A stretch of DNA of 64,000 bases, taken from Omphiscola glabra. Lineage: Eukaryota > Mollusca > Gastropoda > Lymnaeidae. The notes under the pieces are model-generated. The model searched no databases. It worked only from the letters and a program-made list of their open reading frames with translations, and was not told the origin of the DNA. Numbering within the stretch: position 1 is the stretch's first letter; each line of letters opens with the position of its first letter. This document shows positions 36,469 through 48,145 of the stretch, in pieces. The position numbers and the translations under genes are program-made. The stretch covers positions 27,003,847 through 27,067,846 of the forward strand of contig OZ024798.1 of NCBI GenBank assembly GCA_964017045.1. The letters are read 5' to 3'.

Positions 36469-39400
36469 ATGAGTTCCACGGGGAAGGTAGCCATTGTGAC
36501 TGGGGCGGCACAAGGACTGGGAAAGGCGTTCTGTGATATTTTGCTGAAAAATGGCGCCAAGGTAAGCAGGTGATTGTGTTTGGCTTGTTGTACACGAGTG
36601 CGTACTAGTCTAGACTATTGGCTTGTTTTACACGAGTGCGTACTAGACTAGACTATTGGCTTGTTGTACACGAGTGCGTACTAGACTAGACTATTGGCTT
36701 GTTGTACACGAGTGCGTACTAGACTAGGCTATTGGCTTGTTGTACACGAGTGCGTACTAGACTAGGCTATTGGCTTGTTGTACACGAGTGCGTACTAGAC
36801 TAGACTATTGACTTGTTGTACAAGAGTGCGTACTAGACTAGACTTTTTGCTTGTTGTACACGAGTGAGTACTAGACTAGACTATTGGCTTGTTGTACACG
36901 AGTGAGTACTAGACTAGGCTATTGGCTTGTTGTACACGAGTGCGTACCAGACTAGACTATTGGCTTGTTGTACACGATTGAGTACTAGATTACACTATTG
37001 GCTTGTTGTACACGAGTGCGTACTAGATTACACCGGATTATGTGCAACTTTTTATTTTACATCACTGATGCGGATTATTTAAGCCTGCGCGCTGGAACAG
37101 ATTGGCGATATTAGCTTAGAAAAATCGATACTATGATAGGCAATACTTTTTATGTGTATTATAACATACTATTTAGCCTACTATTTAAAAAGTAACAGAA
37201 AAATGAAATGAATGCAATGATCTATCCCTCCTATAATATTATTTCACAGCTAAAATTATCTTAGTGAGGTTAATCATCTTTTTTTTTTACCTTGGCTTTT
37301 GTGAGACTAATATTTTATCTTACGACCGACATTTGTTCCAGGTTGGTCTCGTTGATTTTAATAGCGAGCTGGGACAAAAAACCTTGGCAGAGTTCGAGCA
37401 AAAATACGGCCAGAATAGAGTTATGTTTGTGAAGTGTGACGTCTCCAACAGCAAACATCTTTCAGGTAATGGGATGCCATGTGGCACTCTCCAAAGTCAC
37501 GCTCTTTAAGATAATCTTTAAATAAAACAACAAGAAACAAACAAGAAGATAAACAATTTATCATGACCAGTCAGGCGTCCTTGCATTGAAGATTGTCTTT
37601 ATGTCTTTCAATTCTTATCAGTGTAAAGGTTTTCAACATTTTCATTTCACTAAACTTGTAGATCTCAGAGTGTCTAATCAAACTATTGTATTGCACATTA
37701 TGTGTTATAAAAACATATTTCTGGTCTTTTGTTATCTACTGTAGAATATAAAGGTGTCAATTGTTATGACTTCTTTAAACGTGAGTACACCAGATCAGTT
37801 TTACGAAAAGCAAAATTATACCTTTTTTTGAGGGAACATTTTCCTATAACGTTGTCCTATCACATGGTCCTATCACATGGTCCTATCACATGGTCCTATC
37901 ACATGGTCATATCACATGATCCAATCACATGGTCTTATCACATGTTCCTATCACATGGTCCTATCACATGGTCCTATCACATGGTCCTATCACATGGTCC
38001 TACCACATGGTCCTATCACATGGTCCTATCCCATAGTCCTATCATATGGTCCTATCACATGATCCTACCACATGGTCCTATTACATGGTCCTATCACATG
38101 TTCCCATCACATGGTCCTATCACATAGTCCTATCACAGAGTCCTATCACATTTGCCTATCACATGGTCCTATCACATTTACCTATCACATGGTCCAATCA
38201 CATGGTCCAATCACGTTAAACCTATCACATTGTCCAATCACATGGTCCAAACACGTTAAACCAATCACATGGTCCAATCACATTTACCTATCTCATGGTC
38301 CAATCACATGGTCCCATCACGTTAAATAATCACATGGTCCTATCACATTTACTATCACATGTTCCTATCACATGGCCCTATCACTTTTGCTTATCACATG
38401 GCCCTATCACTTTTGCCTATCACATAACCCTATCACTTTTGCCTATCACATGGTCCTATCACGTTTTTCTATCCCATGGTCCAATCACGTTTGCCTATCA
38501 CATGGTCCTATCACTTGTGCCTATTCCATGGTCCAATCACGTTTGCCTATCCCATAGTCCTATCACGTTTTCCTATCACATGGTCCTATCACATGACCCT
38601 ATCACATTTGCCTATCACATGGTACAATCACGTTTGCCTATCACATCCAAAAGATCGTGAACAAATCTTTATAATTTGCAAAATTCAAGCTTTGGTGAGG
38701 TGCTTTTATGATTTTCTAAACGAGTTTGATGCATGCCTGAGATTTGTCATGTAGTACGGAGTCAGCACAGCCGGGTGTTAGAGGTTAATGTTTTGTGTGG
38801 TGGTGTCTTCAGCTAGATCAAGACAAAAGTTATGTCTCACTACTAATGTCCCTGTGCTTACGTCTCACCGATGGTAGCAAGGTGTCCAGTGCCCCAGAAG
38901 CCCAAGAGGTCTCAGAGACATGGCTTTAGAGGTTTCCGTGATATTATTTTGATAACTATATCCCTTTTATTGTCTGCGTCCAGAAACCACAAAAAGTCTT
39001 TGAACGATCTTTCTTATTAAGTTGTGTCTAATTTTCTGGAGCTTCCGAGCAGAGGCGTAGGAACGGCTTGGCATTGGGGCAATTGCCAAGGGCGCCGGCC
39101 TGCGCCTGTTCAAAAGGGCGCCGCTAAATCTCTAATTTTTAAATTTTTATTATTTAAAAAATAAATTAGCCAAGGGCGCTAAAAACCCAGTTACGCCTCT
39201 GCTCTCGAGGGAATTTGCATGAACATTTTGAAATATGACGCTAAAAGACTTATTAGCCAATTTATTTTATTAGTATTATTTTTTACTTTCTGTTCTCATT
39301 CATATCTGAACCGCTAAGCGGTCAACAAACCAATGTTTGAATGGCGTTTTGGCGTAGAGATTTTGTTTTAACTTCTGGGGAAAGCTTTATCATAACGCTT

Positions 39401-42400
39401 CTTGTGAGTAGGAAACACGACCTTTAAACTGCTGTAAACCACAAACTAACTACACGCCGCTTGAAGACAACAGTTGGTTAGAACCACGTAGATACTTAGA
39501 TTCCACTGGTCCGTAAATTTTCCAATGAAATAACTGCCGTGGTTTGTGACTACAGTGCAACCTTACATTGAACACATAAGTTACATTTATAATGTAACTA
39601 TCAATAGCGTTATGTTAAATCAGTGGGCGGCAAACTCATTCGTCAAAAGAGAAAAAAAAAACAGCAACAGGTCGATTAATTTTTTTTTTGAGAGCCAAAT
39701 TTCTTTTCAATAACCTGTCAAGAACCTTGTTTTTTCGGAGTCAAAAACGATTTTGGCCAACTGGCCGAGCCACACTGGGGTCGCTAAAGAGCCGCGATTT
39801 GCCGACCACTGTGTTAAATCACAACTTACAACCATAGTTAAGGAGGAATCTTGTTTTAATTTGACAATTTATCTATTATTTATAGAAAAAATGTTGCCAT
39901 TAAAATAATGTCTTCTTTATTTATTGATACGATGCCTATAGATGAATGGAACTTTGACAAACCCTTTAAAATGTATTAATTTGATGCGTATAAAATGTAT
40001 TGATATTGAATTTACAGAAACCTTTGAGACAATAAAACATAAGCTGGGCGGCCTTGACATTGTAATAAACAATGCTGGTGTCGGAGGTGAGATGGAGGAC
40101 ACCTGGGAGAGAACCGTCGATATAAATGTGGTCAGTTTTAATGTGTCTGTTGTATCTATCTGTACAGAAAGCATAGCTTAGATAGCACAGGCCACTGCTG
40201 CAGGGTACCGGCTGTTGAAACGTATGCTTTCACTGGCGGTGTAAACCTACCATTTGTATCCCATTAAAAAAATTCAAAAATCATACTTAACAAGGTTTCA
40301 TTCTTAGTCATAGATCTATTCTGCATTGAACACTATTGAAGTGTTTAAAATCTTATTTATTTTGTAACTGATTGATTCTGAAGTCTTTATTATGACACCC
40401 AAATATATATTAAAATAATGGTTTTATTTCCATTTATTAACATATTATGTTTTAGTTTGTATGGCTTTTTTTGGTGTAAATTTCAGAAAGGCACGATAAA
40501 GGGGACCATTTTAGGGATGGAGCTGATGAGAAAAGACAAGGGTGGAAATGGGGGCGTCATTGTTAATGTGGCATCTATGGCAGGTAGGGAGAAGTCATTG
40601 TTAATGTGACATCTATGGCAGGTAGGGAGAAATCGTTGTTAATGTGACATCTATGGCAGGTAGGGAGGCGTCATTTTAAATGTGGCATCTATGGCAGATA
40701 AGGAGGCGTCATTGTTAATTTGGCATTATGGCAGGTCGGGAGGCATCATTATTAATTTGGCATTATGGCAGGTAGGGAGAAGTCGTTGTTAATGTGGCAT
40801 CTATGGCAGGTAGGGAGAAGTAATTGTTAATGTGGCATCTATGGCAGGTAGTTAGTAATTATTATTGGTCAGTACTTAATAGTAATGAGGTAATGGGACT
40901 TTGTTATTATTAAAAAGCAAAAATATGAAAAAAAAAAAAAAAAAAAAAAAAACAAGAGCAACCTACGAAAGAAATGGAAGATAAACAAAATGAAAAGTAC
41001 AGACACATAAAATATATTTGAGTTCAATTTTAATTGGTTAATTCATTTATTTCTTTAGAAAAATTAAAATTAAAAAAAAAATGTTTAATATTTCAATTTT
41101 GCATATTAAACATTCATATGACGGAGATCTGCACTCGTTGTGTGTGACCTCTGGGCCTTTGACTACATTAACTAAGTGGACATATCCTGTGGGCCTTTGA
41201 CTACATAAACTAAGTGGACATATCCTCTGGGCCTTTGACTACATTAACTAAGTGGACATATCCTGTGGGCCTTTGACTACATTAACTAAGTGGACATATC
41301 CTGTGGGCCTTTGACTACATTAACTAAGTGGACATATCCTCTGGGCATTTGACTGCATTAACTAAGTTGACATATACTGTGGGCCTTTGACTACATTAAC
41401 TAAGTGGACACATCCTTAGTTATGGTTACTCTATTGAGACCGTCAAACGTGTAACGCTATATTTAGCGTATGATAATTCCTGGGGCGCAAACTTGTAGAT
41501 GTCGCGAAGCAACGAATGATGGTTATTTTGTAGACACTTGACATTAACTGAAGTTAGCGCTGTACACTTGACATGAACTGAAGTTAGTGCTGTACACTTA
41601 ACATTAACTGAAGTTAGCGCTGTACACTTGACATTAACTGAAGTTAGTGCTGTACACTTGACATGAACTGAAGTTAGTGCTGTACACTTGACATTAACTG
41701 AAGTTAGCGCTGTACACTTGACATTATATGAAGTTAGCGCTGTACACTTGACATGAACTGAAGTTAGCGCTGTAAACTTGACATTAACTGAAGTTAGTGC
41801 TGTACACTTGTTGAAATGTTGGACTGGATTTTTCAGGGATCAACCCAAACCCATGTGGTCCTGTTTATGGGGCAACAAAAAGTGCAATCATCATGTACTC
41901 ACAATCGTGGTCGGTAAGTTCTTCAACTCTTTTTTTTGTGTGGGGGGGGGGGGAGGGAGGGGAGGATGGGGTTAGTATTCAGAGGACAAAGTATTGACCA
42001 AATAGCCAAACAACAACAACAACAGGACGTTTCTACAGTGAGTCTCCATCGGCAGAAACAACAACAACAGGACGTTTCTACCGTGAGTCTCCATCGGCAG
42101 AAACAACAACAACAGGACGTTTCTACCGTGAGTCTCCATCGGCAGAAACAACAACAACAGGACGTTTCGACCATGAGTCTTCATCGGCAGAAACAACAAC
42201 AACAGGACGTTTCTACCGTGAGTCTTCATCGGCAGAAACAACAACAACAGGACGTTTCTACCGTGAGTCTCCATCGGCAGAAACAACAACAACAGGACGT
42301 TTCTACCGTGAGTCTCCATCGGCAGAAACAACAACAGGACGTTTCTACCGTGAGTCTTCATCGGCAGAAACAACAACAACAGGACGTTTCGACCATGAGT

Positions 42401-43902
42401 CTTCATCGGCAGAAACAACAACAACAGGACGTTTCTACCGTGAGTCTTCATCGGCAGAAACAACAACAACAGGACGTTTCTACCGTGAGTCTCCATCGGC
42501 AGAAACAACAACAACAGGACGTTTCTACCGTGAGTCTCCATCGGCAGAAACAACAACAGGACGTTTCTACCGTGAGTCTTCATCGGCAGAAACAACAACA
42601 ACAGGACGTTTCTACCGTGAGTCTTCATCGGCAGAAACAACAACAACAGGACGTTTCTACCGTGAGTCTTCATCGGCAGAAACAACAACAACAGAACGTT
42701 TCTACCGTGAGTCTTCATCGGAAGAAACAACAAGAAGCCAAAGAATGAGAAAGATGGCAGCCGGCCGAGTAGTGACAGGGAGTTGACCGAAATCAAAATG
42801 TGCGTGCTGCCAAGGCAGTTACAAGCAGTAAATGAATTTAGGTGAAGTTAATACAAAATGACAACATTTCCATAAACCTAGTAGGAAAATAAAAATGGGA
42901 ATATAATTGGCGGGAAGTTGAGGAGTAATAAGAGAGTTTTGATTGATTCAATATATGGTAATATGGTACGCACAAAATCTGAACTTAATTTGTTTTCATT
43001 CTTCGCCTAGTTATGAATAGTAAGTGCTGTACATTTTGGTTAGTGCACACTGACATTCCTTGCCAGTATGTACTCTCAATCTTTGCTAGTAAGCGCTCAA
43101 AATTTTGGCTTGTAGGTATTTACAGTCATGGGTAGTCAGTGCTCACAATCATGGTTATTAAGTAGGCCTACTCAAAATTTTGGCTTGTAAGTACTCACAA
43201 TCATGGTTATTATTTGCTCAACATTACGGTGGCTTAGTTCTCACAGTCATGTCTAGGCTCTCACAGTCATGTCTAGGTTCTCACAGTCATTTCTAGATTC
43301 TCACAGTTTTGTCTAGGTTATACTTATTCATCGTTTATAATATATCTATAGAAAAAAGATGTATTTGTTACAGGACCATAGTTTATGTTGTTATTATAAA
43401 AATGTAACATTTTTTTTCCCGAAACTATTACAGAAACCAACAAAACCTTCACTTACACGCAATCAAAACAAAAAATTAAAAATAAAGATTGATCTTTTAT
43501 TAGAACACAACATGAAGCTTTATCCGTTATATTGATAAAAAATTACTTGACTTTTGAAAACTTGATGAGACCACTTTCAGTCACTAGGGCTACCAATAAA
43601 ACATCAAGAGAACATCAAACAAACCTTATTAGTCTTGTTATAGTATAGCCCATGTCTTGGTTTATTTTTTAACTTTAACATAGAGTTATTTATAGCCACC
43701 GCCACTCGTCTCGTTAGTATAGCCTTGTTATTGACGTCACCTTGTAAATGCGTTGTGTCATTCCTTCCTTGCACGCCCCTTCTTGGCTAGGAAATAGGGT
43801 TGTTTACATTTCAATGCGTTCTATTTATTCTAAAGAATTCCATTATGTGACGCAATGTCTAAACTTTCTGTACTAGAGCATTCTGAGTTGGTTATATATA
43901 TT

Positions 43903-43935
<33 letters not shown>

Positions 43936-46219
43936 GTATACGCTGCGTGCTTTCTTAGCAGTGGACATAAATAGATAGTGGGAGACAGATAAAGAAAGCG
44001 ACGGAGAGATTTTTGCGAGACATTATATAATTGTGTGCATGTAAATTAATAGTTGTATTTTTGAGGAGTTAACCCTTTTCCACTTGCTGTAAGTTGGTTA
44101 CAGTTTTTGGCTTCCGTCTTTGAATGTGTATTTGTATAGAAACTTACTTCTACAATTTATTAAACATTTTTAGTATCACTATCTTTGGTATCGTTTTCTT
44201 TGTCTACTGCTTCTCTCAGTCCTTTGTTACCTATGGTTTATTACATGAGCCAAAATCGTAAAACAGATTAAATCTTAAAAACTATAACTTTACGTAACAG
44301 CCCTTTAATGATCCTAGGCCCAAATGACATATACTGGCACTGGCACTGACACTGGCACTCTCACTGGCACTCTCACTGGCACTCTCACTGGCACTCTCAC
44401 TGGGTGTACCGCTTCATCCAGCCTCTCTACTAATCCCGAGTTTTATATATATAAATACCGTATTTTACGGACTATAAGTGGATAGGACTCGTTAACCTCG
44501 GACGGCAACTCATCTAAGAGAAGGCAACTCTGAATTCAAACCGACATTCCGACAACTCCTGCGACGCCACTGATGCCAAGCTGTATCATCCATATGATTT
44601 TCCCTTGGGGTTATCCAGCGGCGTGGTCAGTGGCGATTTGCTGTTGGGAACCGTATAATCCTAGAAGAATAATCCCAGGCCTTGTGGATTCGTCCTGCGA
44701 ATTCCATACCATCGTCACCTTGTGATGGACGGATGCCAACAACAATAACAAAAAAATAAGACGCACCTTAATTTTTAAGCAATTAAAAAAACAAAAAAAC
44801 CTTTTTACCATTTTTATTAATTTCGAGCATAAGACCACCTGAATTTTGGAGGAAAATTTTCGAAGAAAAAAGTGCGTCTTACAGTCCATAAAATACGTTA
44901 AATATATATAATTAATCAGTGTACACGTCACCCCACACGTGGCTTCATTAATTAACTAAATGGTATTCTCCCGTTTCAGAGAAACCCGGAGCTCGCCCAG
45001 AACGGCGTCCGCATCAACGTCCTGGCACCCGCATTCGCCGACACGGCACTGGTCAAGGCCATGGGCGACACCACCAGCATCCACGCACCGGCGATCGCCC
45101 GGGTGGTCATGCAGAAGGTGGGGATCATGACGTAGGTGGTCAGTGTTTGTGGGTTCATGGTTAATGATGATTTAAATGTCCATGCTTGTGTTTCTGGAAA
45201 CCTTAACCATCGCATGAAGTCAGTTCAGTGTTAAAGATACATGGTGTGAACACTTAATGACAAAGAGAACATTCTCAATATCAATAGTTCACATTAGGAT
45301 TCAAATTTACATAACGGCCTTCTCCAAATACTTGAAAGCTCAATCACGGCCTGAGGTTCACATACGGCCAGTGGTTCACACAAGGCCTGTGGTTCACATA
45401 CGGCCTGTGGTTCACATACGGCCTGTGGTTCACATACGGCCTGTGGTTCACACAAGGCCTGTGGTTCACATACGGCCGGTGGGTTGGATACGGCCTTTTG
45501 GTCACCTACGGCATATTGTTTACGTACGGCCTGTGGTCACATGGGGCCTATTATTTACATATGGCCAGTGGTCACATACGGCCTATTGTTCACATGCGGC
45601 CTGTGGTCACAAAAGGCCTATTGTTCACATATGGCATATAGTTCCCACACGGCCTTTGGGTCACATATGGCCTTTGGTTCACATACGGCCTATTGTTAAC
45701 ATACGCCTGTGGTTTACATACGGCCTATTGTTAACATACGGCCTGTGGTTCAGATTCGGAAACTCCTGACGGATAACCCCCACCGCCTTCCCATCCCCGG
45801 ATATATAAAGATTTAATTTAACGAAGGAGTTAATCATTGCCATTGTGAAGGAGATGCTTTCTCTACTCTGTAACATTGCAAATGGTGTCAGAATAAAGAA
45901 GTAACCCGAGCCTACAGGTGACTGCAACTCGTTGTGTTACATACTCACTAGCTGTACTTTCTTTGGCTTGTTCACAGGGTGAGACACGTTGGCTTGATCG
46001 TTTTTAATTTAAGGCCGTCTTTAACCAAATTGTACTTCTAAATAAAGTCTATCAAGATGATGTAATAACAGGATATAACTACCCCCTCCCCAAATTTCTG
46101 TTGCTTGCAGACCAGAGACTGTAGCAGAGGCTCTGTATGAACTGGTTGATGACCAAAACAAGACTGGCGCCATCTTGAAGATAGCACAGACCACTGGTAA
46201 AGAGTACCACACGTACTAG
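36469..46219 (+). CDS. HPGD: NAD-dependent 15-hydroxyprostaglandin dehydrogenase-like SDR, gene 1 (7 exons)
   Basis: Exons: 36469-36561, 37342-37465, 40018-40130, 40487-40583, 41837-41913, 44980-45131, 46111-46219. All introns are GT-AG and phases agree, giving 765 bases and 254 residues. The protein is a classical short-chain dehydrogenase. It has the dinucleotide motif T-G-A-A-Q-G-L-G at 11-18, D36 after the second strand (the residue that selects NAD over NADP), D64 in K-C-D-V, N-N-A-G at 90-93, catalytic S140, Y153 and K157 (Y-G-A-T-K), and P-A-F-A-D-T near 185-190. Ser and Tyr are 13 residues apart, as in the human prostaglandin enzyme, which is about 266 residues long. By family it would oxidise a hydroxyl group (prostaglandin or another lipid alcohol) in the cytosol; the true substrate is unknown. 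It shares intron positions and phases with gene 2, 10 kb downstream on the same strand. Introns 1, 2, 4, 5 and 6 each contain minisatellites. The ATG was chosen because it gives the family-typical N-terminus and aligns with gene 2. Confidence 0.92.
36577..37036. repeat. 38-bp minisatellite in gene 1 intron 1, about 12 copies
   Basis: The unit contains ggcttgttgtacacgagtgc then gtactagactagactatt. It begins about 17 bp after the exon 1 splice donor, but unlike the arrays at exons 2-5 I see no exon sequence in the unit. Confidence 0.95.
37853..38648. repeat. 13-bp minisatellite in gene 1 intron 2, about 60 copies
   Basis: The unit is cctatcacatggt. To the right it gains variants (cacgtttgcctat, cacttttgcctat), forming a 26-bp dimer. 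Confidence 0.95.
39050..39201. mobile_element. hAT-type MITE in gene 1 intron 2
   Basis: It begins cagaggcgtagg and ends ttacgcctctg; ccaagggcgc blocks lie inside both halves. The flanks cttccgag and ctctcgag match at six of eight bases. Confidence 0.7.
39621..39811. mobile_element. hAT-type MITE in gene 1 intron 2, perfect 8-bp target duplication
   Basis: It begins cagtgggcggcaaac and ends atttgccgaccactg, with tgttaaat on both sides (39613-39620 and 39812-39819). It lies about 200 bp before exon 3. Confidence 0.9.
40179..40268 (+). pseudogene. Relic of HPGD terminal exon and 3' UTR inside gene 1 intron 3
   Basis: It begins 48 bp after the exon 3 donor. The blocks agatagcacaggccactg, gtacc, acgta, gcggtg and catttgtatcccat match, in order and at similar spacing, agatagcacagaccactg, gtacc, acgta, gcgcggtg and catttgcatcccat at 46178-46275, which is the end of exon 7 plus its 3' untranslated part. 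The frame would read K-I-A-Q-A-T and soon stop. It looks like a leftover of another gene copy or a local duplication. Confidence 0.6.
40556..40856. repeat. 38-bp repeat made of gene 1 exon 4 end plus splice donor, about eight copies
   Basis: The first copy is the real exon-intron border: the last 28 bases of exon 4 (gtcattgttaatgtggcatc, then tatggcag) and the first ten bases of intron 4 (gtagggagaa). The following seven copies repeat this border with a few changes, mostly keeping cag/gtaggg. Use of the next donor would soon meet an in-frame TGA. Confidence 0.92.
40860..41149. other. AT-rich intron DNA with long A run
   Basis: An A run of about 24 bases lies at 40928-40951. No other feature is seen. 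Confidence 0.5.
41150..41415. repeat. 38-bp minisatellite in gene 1 intron 4, seven copies
   Basis: The unit contains gggcctttgactacattaac then taagtggacatatcct. Confidence 0.93.
41532..41812. repeat. 30-bp minisatellite just upstream of gene 1 exon 5, about nine copies
   Basis: The unit contains gtacacttgacattaactga then agttagcgct. It ends about 25 bp before the exon 5 acceptor, so it may displace the branch site and pyrimidine tract; ggatttttcag remains intact. Confidence 0.93.
41998..42740. repeat. 45-bp minisatellite in gene 1 intron 5, about 17 copies, open on both strands
   Basis: The unit contains cggcagaaacaacaacaaca then ggacgtttctaccgtgagtc. It starts about 85 bp after the exon 5 donor. 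Variant units (gaccatgagtcttc, and a 42-bp short unit) each occur twice about 222 bp apart, showing a five-unit block duplication. The forward frame of 270 codons (Gln-rich) and the reverse frame of 274 codons are both open because the unit is 15 codons long. I do not call either a gene. Confidence 0.95.
43040..43325. repeat. Diverged repeat related to HPGD exon 5 end, gene 1 intron 5
   Basis: Units such as gtactcacaatcatggttat resemble the end of exon 5 (tgtactcacaatcgtgg) and, more closely, the array after exon 5 in gene 2 (63085-63345). Copies are irregular and diverged. Confidence 0.65.
43326..44330. other. Intron DNA without further feature
   Basis: It contains AT microsatellite at 43894-43940. 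I see no other array, exon or element. Confidence 0.4.
44331..44402. repeat. 12-bp repeat, six copies
   Basis: The unit is actggcactctc, with ctgac variants at the left end. Confidence 0.88.
44456..44905. mobile_element. MITE with cgtattttacggactataag termini, carrying a nested retroposon
   Basis: The left end accgtattttacggactata and the right end tagtcc-type inverse (cttacagtccataaaatacg) are inverse copies with mismatches. A separate segment of about 270 bp at 44484-44757, ending in an acaacaataacaaaaaaa tail, interrupts it. The taag before it and the ataag after it look like a target duplication, as expected for a SINE or LINE tail. It lies about 75 bp before exon 6. Confidence 0.6.
45350..45755. 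repeat. 16-bp minisatellite in gene 1 intron 6, about 25 copies
   Basis: The unit is catacggcctgtggtt, with more variation in the right half (cctattgtt variants). Confidence 0.93.
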
Positions 46220-46275
46220 CGGGTGTGACGTATCCTGACATGCGCGGTGCAGTGCTACATTTGCATCCCATGAAA

Positions 46276-46913
46276 TTGACCACAGCAGACCGGACCATAT
46301 ATTTTTTAAACAACAGAGCCAAGCTATGTTTTGCAAAAAAACTTTTTTTTTTCAATGAATTTTATCCGGAGAGTTTAAATATGTACATTTTTTTAAAAAA
46401 ATGGATGGATTTATCCATTATAACTGTGCGTGTCGTTTGCTCAAAATGAAGTATTATTCAATTTTAAATTATGGTATGTTATCTCTTTTTCATCGATGAG
46501 ATGAAAAAAACAACCTAAATGAATTTTTAAGCAATACTTTTTTAAAAGCAAGTTTTATTAGTATCTTAGAATGCATCATGACCTTCACCTTTGTTCATTG
46601 GTTTTTATATTCACTTTACTAAGATATAATTTAAATTTAAAATTTGTTAAAAAAATGAGACAAAAATTATTTTAAAATATAATAAATTTTTATATTTCTG
46701 CCTGATGCATGTTGTGACAATTTTACTGTAAGTTATGCAAGACTTCAAAAAAATCATCTAAAATCTCTTGCAAAATGTTTTAGTTACGGGTAGTAAGAAA
46801 TCATTGTCTGGGGTACTTATTTTTTGGCACATATGTGATGTATTCAGTGTCAGATGTCAAATAACAATGTAAAAGGGATATTAAAAGTGACTCGTCACCG
46901 TGAAAAGTAAAAC
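46276..46913. other. 3' flank of gene 1, AT-rich
   Basis: The first AATAAA hexamer downstream of the stop that I find is at 46681, which could serve as polyadenylation signal (low confidence). Nothing else is recognised. Confidence 0.35.
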
Positions 46914-47135
46914 AAGACGCAAACCCTGACGTCAGACACGTTCATCCATTCTGCTTGGCCCATAGAACGAAGACAAACCCTGACATCAGACACGTTCATC
47001 CATTCTGCTTGGCCCATAGAACGAAGACAAACCCTGACATCAGACACGTTCATCCATTCTGCTTGGCCCAGAGAACGAAGACAAACCCTGACGTCAGACA
47101 CGTTCATCCATTCTACTTGGCCCGGAGAACGAAGT
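46914..47135. repeat. 54-bp repeat, four copies
   Basis: The unit contains gaagacaaaccctgacatca then gacacgttcatccattctgc. Copies are nearly identical. Confidence 0.93.
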
Positions 47136-47542
47136 ACAAAGTCTCCCTGCAACATAAATGTGTTTTATTGTCCTGGTAAACGTCAAGTCTCGTGAGAAGT
47201 AAATATCTCGTCCCCCCCTCCTTCTCCACCCTCAACCCACACTTTTTTTTCCGTAACCGGAAAACCAACGATTTTTTATTAGGGTCTAAGATTAACGTGA
47301 CGGCACGCGTTAGAGTTATGACACAAACAATGGCAGTGAACTAAACAAACATGACAAGTGGGGTGTCTTTACCCTGGTCAGTGTTAGGACTGGGGACACA
47401 GATGACAAGAACAAAATGACAAGACTTTCCTTAAGTGTCCCCCATCTCCCACTGTAGTTCATCATCTACCAGTGTTACAACATGCCCCCGACTGCGGGGC
47501 TTGTCATACGTTGCAGTCACCGAAAGATGTATTATCTTTGAT

Positions 47543-47551
<9 letters not shown>

Positions 47552-47598
<47 letters not shown>
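47552..47598. repeat. AT microsatellite
   Basis: About 23 AT units. Confidence 0.9.
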
Positions 47599-47600
<2 letters not shown>

Positions 47601-47607
47601 CCTAAAG

Positions 47608-48145
47608 CCTGCGCAGAATTAAGGTACCTAGGCTTTAGGGACTATAGAGGCACCTAGGCCTTTATGGATTCTAGAGGCACCTAGGCCTTTAAAGAGTATG
47701 GAGGCGCCTAGGCCTTAAGGGAGTATAGAGGCACCAAGGCCTTTATAGAGTGTAGAGGCACCTAAGCCTTTAAGGAGTATAGAGACACCTAGGCGTTTAA
47801 GGAGTATACATGCACCTAAGCCTTTAAGGAGTATAGAGGCACCTATGCTTTTAGGGAGTATACAAGCACCTAGGGTTTTAGGGGAGTATAGAGGCACCTA
47901 GGCCTTTAGGGAGTATACAGGCACCTAGGTCTTTAGGGGAGTATGGAGGCACCTAGGCCTTTAGGGAGTATAGAGGCACCTAGTCCTTTAGGGAGTATAG
48001 AGGCACCTAGGCCTTTAGGGAGTATAGAGGCACCTAGGCCTTTAGGGAGTATAGAGGCACCTAGATCTTTTGGGAGTATAGAGGCACCTTGTCTTTTAGG
48101 GGAGTATAGAGGCACCTAGGCCATCAGAGAGTATGGAGGCACACT
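47608..48145. repeat. 27-bp minisatellite, about 20 copies
   Basis: The unit is cacctaggcctttagggagt then atagagg. Each unit holds the palindrome cctagg within aggcct-rich sequence; variants are more common on the left. Confidence 0.93.
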
